DNA of 53,876 nucleotides, taken from Rhodobiaceae bacterium (lineage in GTDB: Bacteria > Pseudomonadota > Alphaproteobacteria > RS24). Under the pieces are notes generated by a model. It was not told the DNA's origin and did not search any database. It worked only from the letters and a program-made list of their open reading frames with translations. Location: positions 1-53,876 of the forward strand of contig JAHEGN010000003.1 of assembly GCA_024645085.1 (NCBI GenBank). The letters run 5' to 3'. The position numbers and the translations under genes were made by a program. Shown here one piece after another: positions 1-7,172 of the stretch; position 1 is the first letter of the stretch, and the number at the start of each line of letters is the position of its first letter.

Positions 1-40
1 CCTTACGCTTTTGAAACGAAATATTTTGGCGGATTTGAGT

Positions 41-736
41 TTAATCGTTTTGAAACAGCCGTAGCCGTGCGCCCCGTGGGCTAGGTGTTTTATGCTCATC
101 CGGCAATTGGCAAATGCGGTTCATGCGGGTTGTGCTGCCATCTGCATATTCCCAAATCAGCTGCTCGCCCTCACGATAGCGGCGAACAGCAACCGGCCCC
201 CAGCCAAAGACATGAAAATTGAGCACTTTATCTTTCCATATCATGGCGGCTGACGTGCGCGGGCAATAGTCTTTATCGCCAATGGAAAAACTGACACCGC
301 CTTCCGTATCATTGGTGTTTAAGCCCGCCGTGCTATTGGGGCCGTAATCGTGAATAATGCCAGCAGCGGTAATGACGGTTCGGTTGCCACATTGCTCAAC
401 CCGCTCGACATAGCCGACTTTGCCTTCCACGCCAATCCATAGGCCGCGAATATCATCGGCCTCGGGCGGCAATGGCTCGCTGCAGGCTTGTAATATGGGG
501 TCTGGGAAATGCTTATAGCCACAGCCGGGCGTATTGCCCTTGGCAATGTCACTGGCCCGCTTACGGCTGCCATCTAAGACTGGCAAGCGGCAATAATCCA
601 GCCGACTGCCATCGCCTGCCAGCACAGCCGGATTGGTTGTCAAAGGCGGCCGCGATGAGAAAAAAGCCAGCCAGAATAAGATGAGTAAAAGGCTCACAAC
701 AAACCCAGATGAGAGGATGAGCGCGCGCTTTATCAT
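41..736 (-). CDS. Unrecognised membrane-anchored six-cysteine protein (left copy)
   Basis: The function is not recognised. The 231-residue product starts with a short basic stretch and one hydrophobic segment (about residues 5-26), which looks like an uncleaved signal anchor, so the remainder probably lies in the periplasm. That part carries six cysteines (DYC, PGCGY, QAC, EQC, DYCPRTS, RICQLP), enough for three disulfides, and many alternating Gly/Trp/Tyr segments that suggest a beta-rich fold. A close paralog, roughly 80% identical by eye and with all six cysteines conserved, lies at 48516-49199. In both places the gene is divergent from a GST-like gene across the same palindromic element. 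Its start overlaps the stop of a 38-codon ORF upstream (ATGA). Being real is well supported by the conserved paralog; any role, for example in envelope stress or solvent response, is guesswork. Confidence 0.85.
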   Translation of the reverse strand: MIKRALILSSGFVVSLLLILFWLAFFSSRPPLTTNPAVLAGDGSRLDYCRLPVLDGSRKRASDIAKGNTPGCGYKHFPDPILQACSEPLPPEADDIRGLWIGVEGKVGYVERVEQCGNRTVITAAGIIHDYGPNSTAGLNTNDTEGGVSFSIGDKDYCPRTSAAMIWKDKVLNFHVFGWGPVAVRRYREGEQLIWEYADGSTTRMNRICQLPDEHKTPSPRGARLRLFQND

Positions 737-849
737 CTCGCCAGACTCTTTAGATCAAAAATCATGGCATTAAATGACGCGCTTTCGACAAAAACCGTGT
801 CGCGGAAATCGCGCGGAGTAAACACAAAATCGAGGCGGTCAAAGCGCAT
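733..849 (-). CDS. Possible 38-residue ORF upstream of the six-cysteine gene
   Basis: An ATG-initiated 38-codon frame begins MRFDRLDFVFTP and ends SLAR. Its TGA overlaps the ATG of the following gene (ATGA), the arrangement of a translationally coupled pair. The ribosome binding site is weak (AAAGAAA). At the right-hand paralogous locus the equivalent leader has only a 13-codon frame beginning MLYHNLNCVFI, with a partly similar start and the same sequence (GCGAGATGA versus GCGAGATGAAG) at the junction, so the frame is not well conserved. It could be a leader peptide, a remnant of a longer gene, or chance. Confidence 0.25.
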   Translation of the reverse strand: MRFDRLDFVFTPRDFRDTVFVESASFNAMIFDLKSLAR

Positions 850-889
850 GGGGATTTCTTTTTGTCGTCGGCCCTAACCCACATTATAA

Positions 890-910
890 ATTGACATTTA
901 TAGTGTCAAT
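890..910. promoter_or_regulatory. Palindromic operator within divergent promoters (left copy)
   Basis: The sequence TTGACATTTATAGTGTCAA is an inverted repeat with 6-bp arms TTGACA/TGTCAA and a 7-bp centre, extendable by one A/T pair on each side. Each arm also reads as a consensus -35 box. On the plus strand a 17-bp spacer leads to TATTCT at 914-919; on the minus strand TTGACA is followed after 15 bp by TATAAT (883-888). A factor bound here would block both divergent promoters. The same element recurs at 49288-49308, with about 35 flanking bases almost identical. The size and symmetry fit a TetR-family site, and a tetR gene is present at 51567-52178; the pairing is inference. Confidence 0.7.
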
Positions 911-964
911 AAATATTCTGACGACCGCTGGCGCAGCCAATATGACTGATGAAAAGGACCCGAC

Positions 965-1072
965 ATGATGAATAAATTGAAGCTCTATAGTTGGAGTGTT
1001 TCTCTTTATTCGGGCAAGGCGCACGCCAAAGGGCTTGCAAATATTCGCCAGTTGGTAACAATTGCACGATGA
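965..1072 (+). pseudogene. Truncated glutathione S-transferase remnant, now a leader ORF
   Basis: The ORF of 35 codons starts MMNKLKLYSWSVSLYSGKA, matching the beginning of the 381-residue GST-like protein at 49429 (KYKLFTWSVSLYSGKARAY). Similarity stops abruptly near position 1025, inside the thioredoxin-fold domain, and the remaining codons (HAKGLANIRQLVTIAR) are unrelated. The TGA overlaps the ATG of the amidase (ATGA), so the relic may still be translated and couple amidase translation to initiation at its own AAAGGACC site. It cannot form a GST domain. The upstream operator and promoter are shared with the intact copy, which points to duplication followed by deletion or recombination. 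Confidence 0.75.
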
Positions 1073-2451
1073 ACAATCTGGATTTAACAGCCCAAGTTGC
1101 GCTTTTGAAAACTGGCGAAATATCGCCGCGTGATCTGGTAGCGGCGAGTATCGCCAGAGCTGAAAAATTCGAGCCGAAACTCAATGCGCTGACCAGTCGG
1201 CGTTTCGAACAAGCCCTCGCGCAGGCCGAAACAGCCGCCACTGATAGCGTTTTTGCGGGCGCCCCATTTATGCATAAGGATTTGGTCGACGTGCCTGGCT
1301 TTATCCGCAGTGATGGCGCGCATCCGGCTTTGCATCAACAGCCCGAGACGGCGCCGCCACTGATTGCCGCTTTGCAAGGCGCTGGCCTCACCTTCATCAG
1401 CGCCACCAATACGCCAGAATATGGCTCTATGCCGGTGACCGCCAATCAGACATTTGGCACCACTTGCAATCCTTGGGATGTGTCAAAAACCCCAGCTGGC
1501 TCCAGCGGTGGCTCGGCAGCAGCGGTCATTGCTGGATATGTCGCCGCCGCCCATGCCACTGATGGCGCTGGCTCTATTCGCATGCCATCGTCTTTTTGCG
1601 GCACATTTGGGTTTAAGCCATCGCGTCAGCGTTTGCTGTCGGGCGAAGCCGATGGCTCGCACGCATTTTTGAAACATCACCACGCCATTACCCGTAGCGT
1701 GCGCGATAGCGCCTGGTTGTTTGATGTGACCCAGAACCGCGCCGCAACCGCCGCCTATCGGCCATTGGCGCCCATTGTTTCGCCGTCAAAACGCCGCCTG
1801 AAAATCGGCCTGATGTTCGACAATATTCAAAATGCCAGCGTCGCCGCACCAATCCGCCAGGTGATTGAACAGACCGCCAAACGCTGTGCCGATCTAGGCC
1901 ATGAGATATCTGCATTATCGCTTGGCACAACAGATGGTTCGGGTTTTTGGCAGCAAGTTGAAAATATGTTCCTGCTGCGTTTGCCGCTTCTGGTGGCGGC
2001 GATTGAACAGGCGACGGGGGCGCCCTTTGAAGATAATCAGCTTTTGTCGCCATTTGCGACTTCCATGGGGGTGGCCGCGCGCGCCTTGCCAGAAAACGCA
2101 GAAAATCTGGCTTTAGAGGCTTTTGAAGCCTATCGAGGCGGGTTGCTGGCTGGCTTTGAAACGGTTGATGTTATGTTGACGCCGGTCACCCCGATGATGC
2201 CTTTCGCGCATGATCAGTTGACGCCGCAGGGCAATTTGGCTGAACATGGGCAAACCATCGCTGATATGATGAGCTATATGGCGACGGCCAATGTTTATGG
2301 CCTGCCTGCCATGTCGATACCTTCGGGCATGGCCGATGGTCTACCGATTGGCGCTCATTTTATGGCCGCGGCGGGCCGCGATGATGTGCTGTTCGAACTG
2401 GCCTATGAGCTGGAGGCGGCGGCGCCCTGGCCAACAATGCCGATTACATAA
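1069..2451 (+). CDS. Amidase-signature family hydrolase
   Basis: This 460-residue enzyme of the amidase signature family hydrolyses a carboxamide to acid and ammonia through a Ser-cisSer-Lys triad. The triad is visible as Lys70 (PFMHKDLVDVPG), cis-Ser145 (PAGSSGGSAAAV) and nucleophile Ser169 (TDGAGSIRMPSS); the 24-residue gap between the serines is the family norm. The substrate cannot be read from sequence. It is not GatA-like in context, since gatB and gatC are absent. An in-frame start exists 26 codons upstream, but the ATG at 1069, overlapping the TGA of the GST relic, fits the start of the conserved domain better. It heads a three-gene unit with a MaoC-like hydratase and an acyl-CoA ligase, suggesting release of a carboxylic acid that is then CoA-activated. 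Confidence 0.9.
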   Translation: MNNLDLTAQVALLKTGEISPRDLVAASIARAEKFEPKLNALTSRRFEQALAQAETAATDSVFAGAPFMHKDLVDVPGFIRSDGAHPALHQQPETAPPLIAALQGAGLTFISATNTPEYGSMPVTANQTFGTTCNPWDVSKTPAGSSGGSAAAVIAGYVAAAHATDGAGSIRMPSSFCGTFGFKPSRQRLLSGEADGSHAFLKHHHAITRSVRDSAWLFDVTQNRAATAAYRPLAPIVSPSKRRLKIGLMFDNIQNASVAAPIRQVIEQTAKRCADLGHEISALSLGTTDGSGFWQQVENMFLLRLPLLVAAIEQATGAPFEDNQLLSPFATSMGVAARALPENAENLALEAFEAYRGGLLAGFETVDVMLTPVTPMMPFAHDQLTPQGNLAEHGQTIADMMSYMATANVYGLPAMSIPSGMADGLPIGAHFMAAAGRDDVLFELAYELEAAAPWPTMPIT

Positions 2452-2482
2452 CCGACAAGAATAAAATGAAAAAGGGGGGCAA

Positions 2483-2953
2483 ATGAGCGAAGCAGAGAAT
2501 TTTTCGGAGGCTTTAAAAGCCAAAACCGGAGACGAAATGGGTCTCACCGAATGGTATTGCTATGACCAAACGGCGGTGAGCACGCATGGGGCAAACTCGG
2601 GCGATGACGGGCCGATTCATAGTGACCCGGCCTATTGCAAGGCGCATACGCCTTTTGGCGGCACGATTGTGCAAGGTTCTTTATTGCTGTCGACTTTTAC
2701 GCGCATGGCTAAATCTCTGGTCTGGCCGCCTGGCGATATGGTTTTCCGCCTCAGCTATGGGTTTAATAAAGTGCGTATTATTCAGCCGGTAAAAACCGGG
2801 CAAAACTTCCGTGCCCGGTTTCACTTAAAAGACTCAGAACCAAAGGGCGAGGGCGCAGTTTTGGTGACCTTGCAGGCAAGCCTTGAGGCTGAAGGCACGC
2901 CGGGAGCGGTGCTGGTTGCTGAATGGCTGGCCTATCTGAAATTTGGCTCATAG
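2483..2953 (+). CDS. MaoC-like hot-dog dehydratase/enoyl-CoA hydratase
   Basis: A 156-residue single hot-dog-fold protein of the MaoC / (R)-specific enoyl-CoA hydratase group. The hydratase signature is present as GDDGPIHSDPAY, with the catalytic histidine at His46 and an upstream acidic residue at Asp41/42, followed by FGGTIVQGSLLLS. A strong AAGGGGGG ribosome binding site precedes the ATG. It sits 31 bases after the amidase and 11 bases before the acyl-CoA ligase, so it probably acts on the CoA ester made by the ligase, hydrating a 2-enoyl-CoA. A role as a hot-dog thioesterase is less likely given the PIH motif. Confidence 0.85.
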   Translation: MSEAENFSEALKAKTGDEMGLTEWYCYDQTAVSTHGANSGDDGPIHSDPAYCKAHTPFGGTIVQGSLLLSTFTRMAKSLVWPPGDMVFRLSYGFNKVRIIQPVKTGQNFRARFHLKDSEPKGEGAVLVTLQASLEAEGTPGAVLVAEWLAYLKFGS

Positions 2954-2964
2954 GAAATAATAAG

Positions 2965-4596
2965 ATGACACATGAAGCAAGTTTGAAACATATTGCGGCG
3001 GCACAAGCCCGCATTGACGCCCTGTCTATGAACGCTAATTTTGCCGAGCTTTTGGCCGAAAAAGCGGCCGCGCTGGGCGATAAAATTGCGGTCGATTTTT
3101 TTCAAACTGATGAAAAAATAAGTTATGCCGATTTGCACGAACAAACCGACAAGTTGGCCGACGCGCTAATGCGCATGGGCGTGCGCAAGGGCACGCATGT
3201 TGCCTTGGTAACACCGAACTCATCTGGCTTTGTGCTGAGCTGGTTTGCCATTGCCAAAATCGGCGCCGTTATGGTGCCGGTCAATCCGAGCTATACGGTG
3301 CGCGAGCTGATTTACGTACTGTCCGACAGCGACGCCAGCTTCTTAGTTTATGATCCGATGTTCGCCGCCGTCGTCGAAGCGGTGGCCGATGACAGCGTGA
3401 ACATAAGCCCCGAGCGGATGATTGTGCTGGGCGAGAAAGGCGACAAGCCGGGCCATGCTTTTGCCGAGGTGGTGGCCAGCGGGCGGTCGCCATTTGTGCC
3501 GCCAGTATCGGTGCAGGCCTCTGATTTATTGTCCATTCAATATACATCTGGCACCACCGGCAGCCCCAAGGGGTGTATGCAATCGCAGGATTATTGGCTG
3601 CGCTTGTCTCTGGTGGCGGCTAATTTTCAATTGCTGACGCTGGAAAATATTTTGGTCACTTTCCCGATGTTTTATCTCGACCCGCAACTGCAACTATTGA
3701 TGGCCTTGCGTGGCAATGGCACGGCATTTATCGCGGCGCAGCATTCCCTGTCAAAATTCCGCGATTGGATACGCGATTATCACATCCATGTGGCGACCAT
3801 TACACCGCCGGTTTTTCGGGCGATGCCGGAGACAGCAGAGGATGGCGATAATGATTTGCGCTATATATCAGCGTTCTATCACAAGGAAGACACTCATGCG
3901 GCTTTGGAAAAGCGGTTTAACTGTGTTGGGCGCGATGCTTTTGGCATGACCGAAGTCGGCGTCGCGCTTTATACGCCGGTGGCGGCGACTCATAAGGTTG
4001 GGGCGGGCACGGTTGGCCTAGCGGCGCCCTATCGTGAAATTATGATTGCTGATGAGCAGGGAAATGAGATGCCACGCGGCGAAGCGGGCGAATTATGCAT
4101 TGCCGGAGACGGCTTGTTTTGGGGCTATTACAAAAAGCCGGAAGCCAATCGCGAGAGCTTTCGCGGCAAATGGTTCCGCACCGGCGATGTCGCGACCATG
4201 GACGCGGAAGGCTATGTCTCAATTGTTGGGCGGCTGAAGGAGATGATTAAGCGCAGTGGCGAAAATATCGCAGCCATTGAAGTGCAAGAAGTGCTGGCCG
4301 AGCATGAGGCCATTGTCGAGGCGGCGGTTATTGGTGTGCCTGACCCGATGCGCAATGAAGAGGTGAAGGCCTATATTTTGCTGGCTGAGGGGCAAACCCC
4401 AGAGACTGTTCCGCCGCAGGCCATTCAGGCGCATTGTCTTGAGCGGCTGAGTAAATTCAAAGTGCCGCGCTACATCAGCTATGTCGACGACTTTCCACGC
4501 ACGCCATCGAATAAGATTGCCAAAAGCAAATTAACTGCCGGCGTCGATGATTTGAAAAAAGGCGCATTTGATTTGCTGGAAAACAAAGCGCACTAG
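2965..4596 (+). CDS. AMP-dependent acyl-CoA ligase, CaiC-like
   Basis: A 543-residue ANL-superfamily enzyme that activates a carboxylic acid to an acyl-adenylate and then to the CoA thioester. The ATP-binding loop YTSGTTGSPKG is at 193-203, FGMTEVG follows in the middle, then the WFRTGDVATMDAEGY hinge region and IKRSGENIAA. The catalytic Lys in PRTPSNK is near residue 517. The C-terminal third resembles crotonobetaine/carnitine-CoA ligase (CaiC), but the substrate is unproven. An alternative in-frame ATG at 2923 would overlap the MaoC gene; the ATG at 2965, 11 bases after the MaoC stop, fits operon spacing. It is the last gene of the amidase-MaoC-ligase unit. Confidence 0.9.
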   Translation: MTHEASLKHIAAAQARIDALSMNANFAELLAEKAAALGDKIAVDFFQTDEKISYADLHEQTDKLADALMRMGVRKGTHVALVTPNSSGFVLSWFAIAKIGAVMVPVNPSYTVRELIYVLSDSDASFLVYDPMFAAVVEAVADDSVNISPERMIVLGEKGDKPGHAFAEVVASGRSPFVPPVSVQASDLLSIQYTSGTTGSPKGCMQSQDYWLRLSLVAANFQLLTLENILVTFPMFYLDPQLQLLMALRGNGTAFIAAQHSLSKFRDWIRDYHIHVATITPPVFRAMPETAEDGDNDLRYISAFYHKEDTHAALEKRFNCVGRDAFGMTEVGVALYTPVAATHKVGAGTVGLAAPYREIMIADEQGNEMPRGEAGELCIAGDGLFWGYYKKPEANRESFRGKWFRTGDVATMDAEGYVSIVGRLKEMIKRSGENIAAIEVQEVLAEHEAIVEAAVIGVPDPMRNEEVKAYILLAEGQTPETVPPQAIQAHCLERLSKFKVPRYISYVDDFPRTPSNKIAKSKLTAGVDDLKKGAFDLLENKAH

Positions 4597-4642
4597 AGAC
4601 CGGGTCTGAAGAAACTTTCATCGCAAGCGACCCGCTCTCCTT

Positions 4643-6112
4643 TTATTCTTGCTGACGTCCAGCTTGGTAAAAGGATATTGGGTGGGTGTAAGGCCTCTCC
4701 TCCCGCGTTTCAACAAAGGCTGGGTTTTGAGTCTCTATGACTTTGGCTGCTGGTGGGTGCCAATTTTCCAAATGTTGGCCAGCTTTTGAATAGAACTCTA
4801 GCAATATGGGACCGGCTTCTTTAACAAAAGTTTTTTGGCCCTGAAATTTAGTGCCCAGACTGCGTTTCAACGCCACTTCGAATTCTTTAATCGATTTTTT
4901 AGGATTGTCGCGGTTGAACAACACTTCATAGCTGTTTTCTCTGATGTCCTTAAGGGTTTCCACCTTGTCCGACGTTCGTTTTCCCCAAATCGCGCGTATG
5001 GTAATATCGCCATTATCGGGGGCCTTTTCTAGTTTCTTGTGGTCGTCTTCTAGTTTCTTGGGGTCCTCTTTTTTATTTAGTTGCTGAACCAACCAACCTA
5101 TTTGCCCCTTTTGTGTTTTCTTTGCTGCTGTTGCTTTGATACGCATTGAGGCCGTTATTTCGCGCGATTTAAAATCGCACTTGAGTTCGACATTCGATGC
5201 GGCATTGCAAATCTCGAATTCTGCTAATAGTTCTTTTGTTTTTACTAAATTGTCTGCGTCATGTTGCCGGATATTACTTTTCGTCTTTGATTTACACCCT
5301 TTGGGATAAGCTGAGACATTCGTTGCAGTCTTGAGACTTAACCCTAGAGAAAGATGACGAATGAATTGGTGCCAGCTACCTATACAATCAAGTAATTTTG
5401 AGTCGGTTTTCTTTGGCAGTGTGTCGCGTCGCACATCGGTACATATTTTTGTCCATGATGGGTCCATGCTATTGAAGCCTTGAGCACCCGACTTGGGGTT
5501 TTGCAAATATCGAACCAGCTCTTCTAAAATATATGCCTGATCGGGATCCGCTAATTTGTGGTGCAAAATCCACATAAGCGCCTCAGTTTTGATATATGCC
5601 CAAGACCAATGGAAAAGCCCGGTTTTCCTTATTTTTCTTTGGTCGACCGACACGGGATGACGCTCGGGCGTCACGGAAAACTGGTTGGATATAGTAATAA
5701 CGGCATCGATTTCATTCTCTCTGGCTAAATCTAGATATTTTTCTAACTGTTCTTTGTCTATTTTTTGGTTACCAATTTTTGTCTCAATCAGTGCCCGCCA
5801 TTCTTTTTTCCCTCGGGTGACCACTATCAGCCCATCTGGGCGTGGTTTATTAAACGCTTTCAACTTCGTTTTGAAACTCACTTCTGTATAACATTCAATC
5901 TTGCTGGTTTTCGTTACGGGAGCGCCGACAGACTTGAGCAAACTCATTCCATATTCATCTGCCGACATAATAGCTGCCAGAGTGCAGGCGTTTATGCGGC
6001 AACTGTCTTGTCCGGCATCCGGAATCAGTCGTGCACGTTGACCGTCTGTTAAATAACTAGGTCTCGTCGGAGAAAATTGGATTATGGACGCATCGTTTTC
6101 ATTCTTCGTCAT
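4643..6112 (-). CDS. Orphan protein with PD-(D/E)XK nuclease-like core
   Basis: The 489-residue product is not recognised as a named family. Near its N terminus it has an arrangement typical of PD-(D/E)XK endonucleases: Glu78 in YTEVSF, Asp93 in RPDGLIVV, and Glu110-x-Lys112 in WRALIETKIG, followed by an amphipathic helix (EQLEKYLDLAREN). The rest is lysine-rich with no motif I can name. AAAAGGAATAACC precedes the ATG. The gene is visibly richer in A+T and uses codons such as AAA, ATA and TTT more than its neighbours. It stands alone between a rightward operon and a rightward hydrolase gene, without methylase, helicase or specificity partners. Recent acquisition and a role in DNA defence or repair are plausible but unproven. 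Confidence 0.75.
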   Translation of the reverse strand: MTKNENDASIIQFSPTRPSYLTDGQRARLIPDAGQDSCRINACTLAAIMSADEYGMSLLKSVGAPVTKTSKIECYTEVSFKTKLKAFNKPRPDGLIVVTRGKKEWRALIETKIGNQKIDKEQLEKYLDLARENEIDAVITISNQFSVTPERHPVSVDQRKIRKTGLFHWSWAYIKTEALMWILHHKLADPDQAYILEELVRYLQNPKSGAQGFNSMDPSWTKICTDVRRDTLPKKTDSKLLDCIGSWHQFIRHLSLGLSLKTATNVSAYPKGCKSKTKSNIRQHDADNLVKTKELLAEFEICNAASNVELKCDFKSREITASMRIKATAAKKTQKGQIGWLVQQLNKKEDPKKLEDDHKKLEKAPDNGDITIRAIWGKRTSDKVETLKDIRENSYEVLFNRDNPKKSIKEFEVALKRSLGTKFQGQKTFVKEAGPILLEFYSKAGQHLENWHPPAAKVIETQNPAFVETREERPYTHPISFYQAGRQQE

Positions 6113-6186
6113 GGTTATTCCTTTTTATTCTTATTTAATTTAGCTTTGCAAATCTACTTTTGCTTTTCAAGCGCCCCACCCATAAA

Positions 6187-6215
6187 TTGTTTGTGGCTTT
6201 GTCTCGTGATATAAC
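6187..6215 (+). promoter_or_regulatory. Predicted sigma-70 promoter of the MBL hydrolase gene
   Basis: TTGTTT (6187-6192) and TATAAC (6210-6215) are separated by 17 bases and lie about 20 bases before the ribosome binding site AAGGGGA and ATG at 6236. The -10 box matches five of six consensus bases; the -35 is weak. Confidence 0.4.
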
Positions 6216-6235
6216 AGCTCAATTAAGGGGACGTT

Positions 6236-7126
6236 ATGGGGCCACAAAAAACAAATCGCATGATGATTGAGGCGTTTTATGACGCGCAGACCAATACCGT
6301 CAGCTATGTCGTGTCCGATAGTCAGACACGGCGGGCGGCGGTGATTGATTCCGTGCTCGGCTTTGATTATGCAGCTGGCGCACTTTCATATGACGAAGCC
6401 GATGCCATTGTCGCCTATGTTAAGCAAGCCGAGTTGCATGTCGACTGGCATATTGAGACCCATGTTCACGCCGACCATTTATCGGCCGCGCCCTATTTGC
6501 AAGAGCGTCTCGGTGGCAAGATTGGGATTTCTGAGAAAATCACCGAGGTGCAAAATGTGTTTGGCAAAATGTTCAATGCTGGCACCGCCTTCGAGCGCGA
6601 TGGCAGCCAGTTTGACCATTTATTCACCGACAATGAGACCTATCAAATCGGCGGCTTAACCGCACAAGCCCTGCATACGCCGGGCCATACGCCCGCCTGT
6701 ATGGCGCATTTAATCGACGATGCAGTGTTTGTCGGCGACACACTTTTCATGCCCGATGGCGGCACGGCGCGGGCCGATTTCCCCGGGGGCGATGCGCGCA
6801 CATTATACCGTTCCATCAAACGTATTCTTGCCCTGCCGCCCGAAACCCGAATTTTTGTCTGCCATGATTATGGCCCCGAGGGTCGCGATTATGCTTGGGA
6901 GACAACTGTGGCTGAGGAATTGCACAATAATATTCATGTCGGTCACACCATTAGCGAAGATGAATTTGTTGCCATGCGCACGCAGCGCGACCATGGGTTG
7001 GATATGCCAAAGCTGATTATGCCGTCAATTCAGGTCAATATGCGGGCTGGCCACATGCCACCCAGTGAGGATGACGGGCAGGTTTATTTGAAAGTGCCTG
7101 TGCAAGATCCGCGCAAAAACAAATAG
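6236..7126 (+). CDS. MBL-fold metallohydrolase, ETHE1/Blh-like
   Basis: A 296-residue metallo-beta-lactamase-fold protein. The metal motif HVHADH is at residues 76-81, with further ligands in HTPGHTPACM (about 148), GDTLFMPDGG (Asp about 167) and VCHDYG (about 209). Length and the THVHADHLSAAPYLQ signature place it with the ETHE1 persulfide dioxygenase / Blh (beta-lactamase hydrolase-like) group rather than with true beta-lactamases or glyoxalase II. A likely role is oxidation of glutathione persulfide to sulfite in sulfide detoxification, but no rhodanese or sulfide:quinone reductase gene lies alongside. AAGGGGA eight bases before the ATG supports this start. Confidence 0.85.
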   Translation: MGPQKTNRMMIEAFYDAQTNTVSYVVSDSQTRRAAVIDSVLGFDYAAGALSYDEADAIVAYVKQAELHVDWHIETHVHADHLSAAPYLQERLGGKIGISEKITEVQNVFGKMFNAGTAFERDGSQFDHLFTDNETYQIGGLTAQALHTPGHTPACMAHLIDDAVFVGDTLFMPDGGTARADFPGGDARTLYRSIKRILALPPETRIFVCHDYGPEGRDYAWETTVAEELHNNIHVGHTISEDEFVAMRTQRDHGLDMPKLIMPSIQVNMRAGHMPPSEDDGQVYLKVPVQDPRKNK

Positions 7127-7172
7127 CCGATGGATTGTCTATCTAAATTTTGGCCGCGTGCTATAAGGCGCC

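Noticed and set aside
4597-4642. Possible terminator between the CoA ligase and the convergent nuclease-like gene.
   Set aside because: Short G+C matches exist (GGGTC, GACCC) but no stable stem followed by a T-run could be drawn.
6236-7126. Beta-lactamase resistance gene.
   Set aside because: The metal motif and length fit ETHE1/Blh-type hydrolases rather than class B beta-lactamases; there is no signal peptide.
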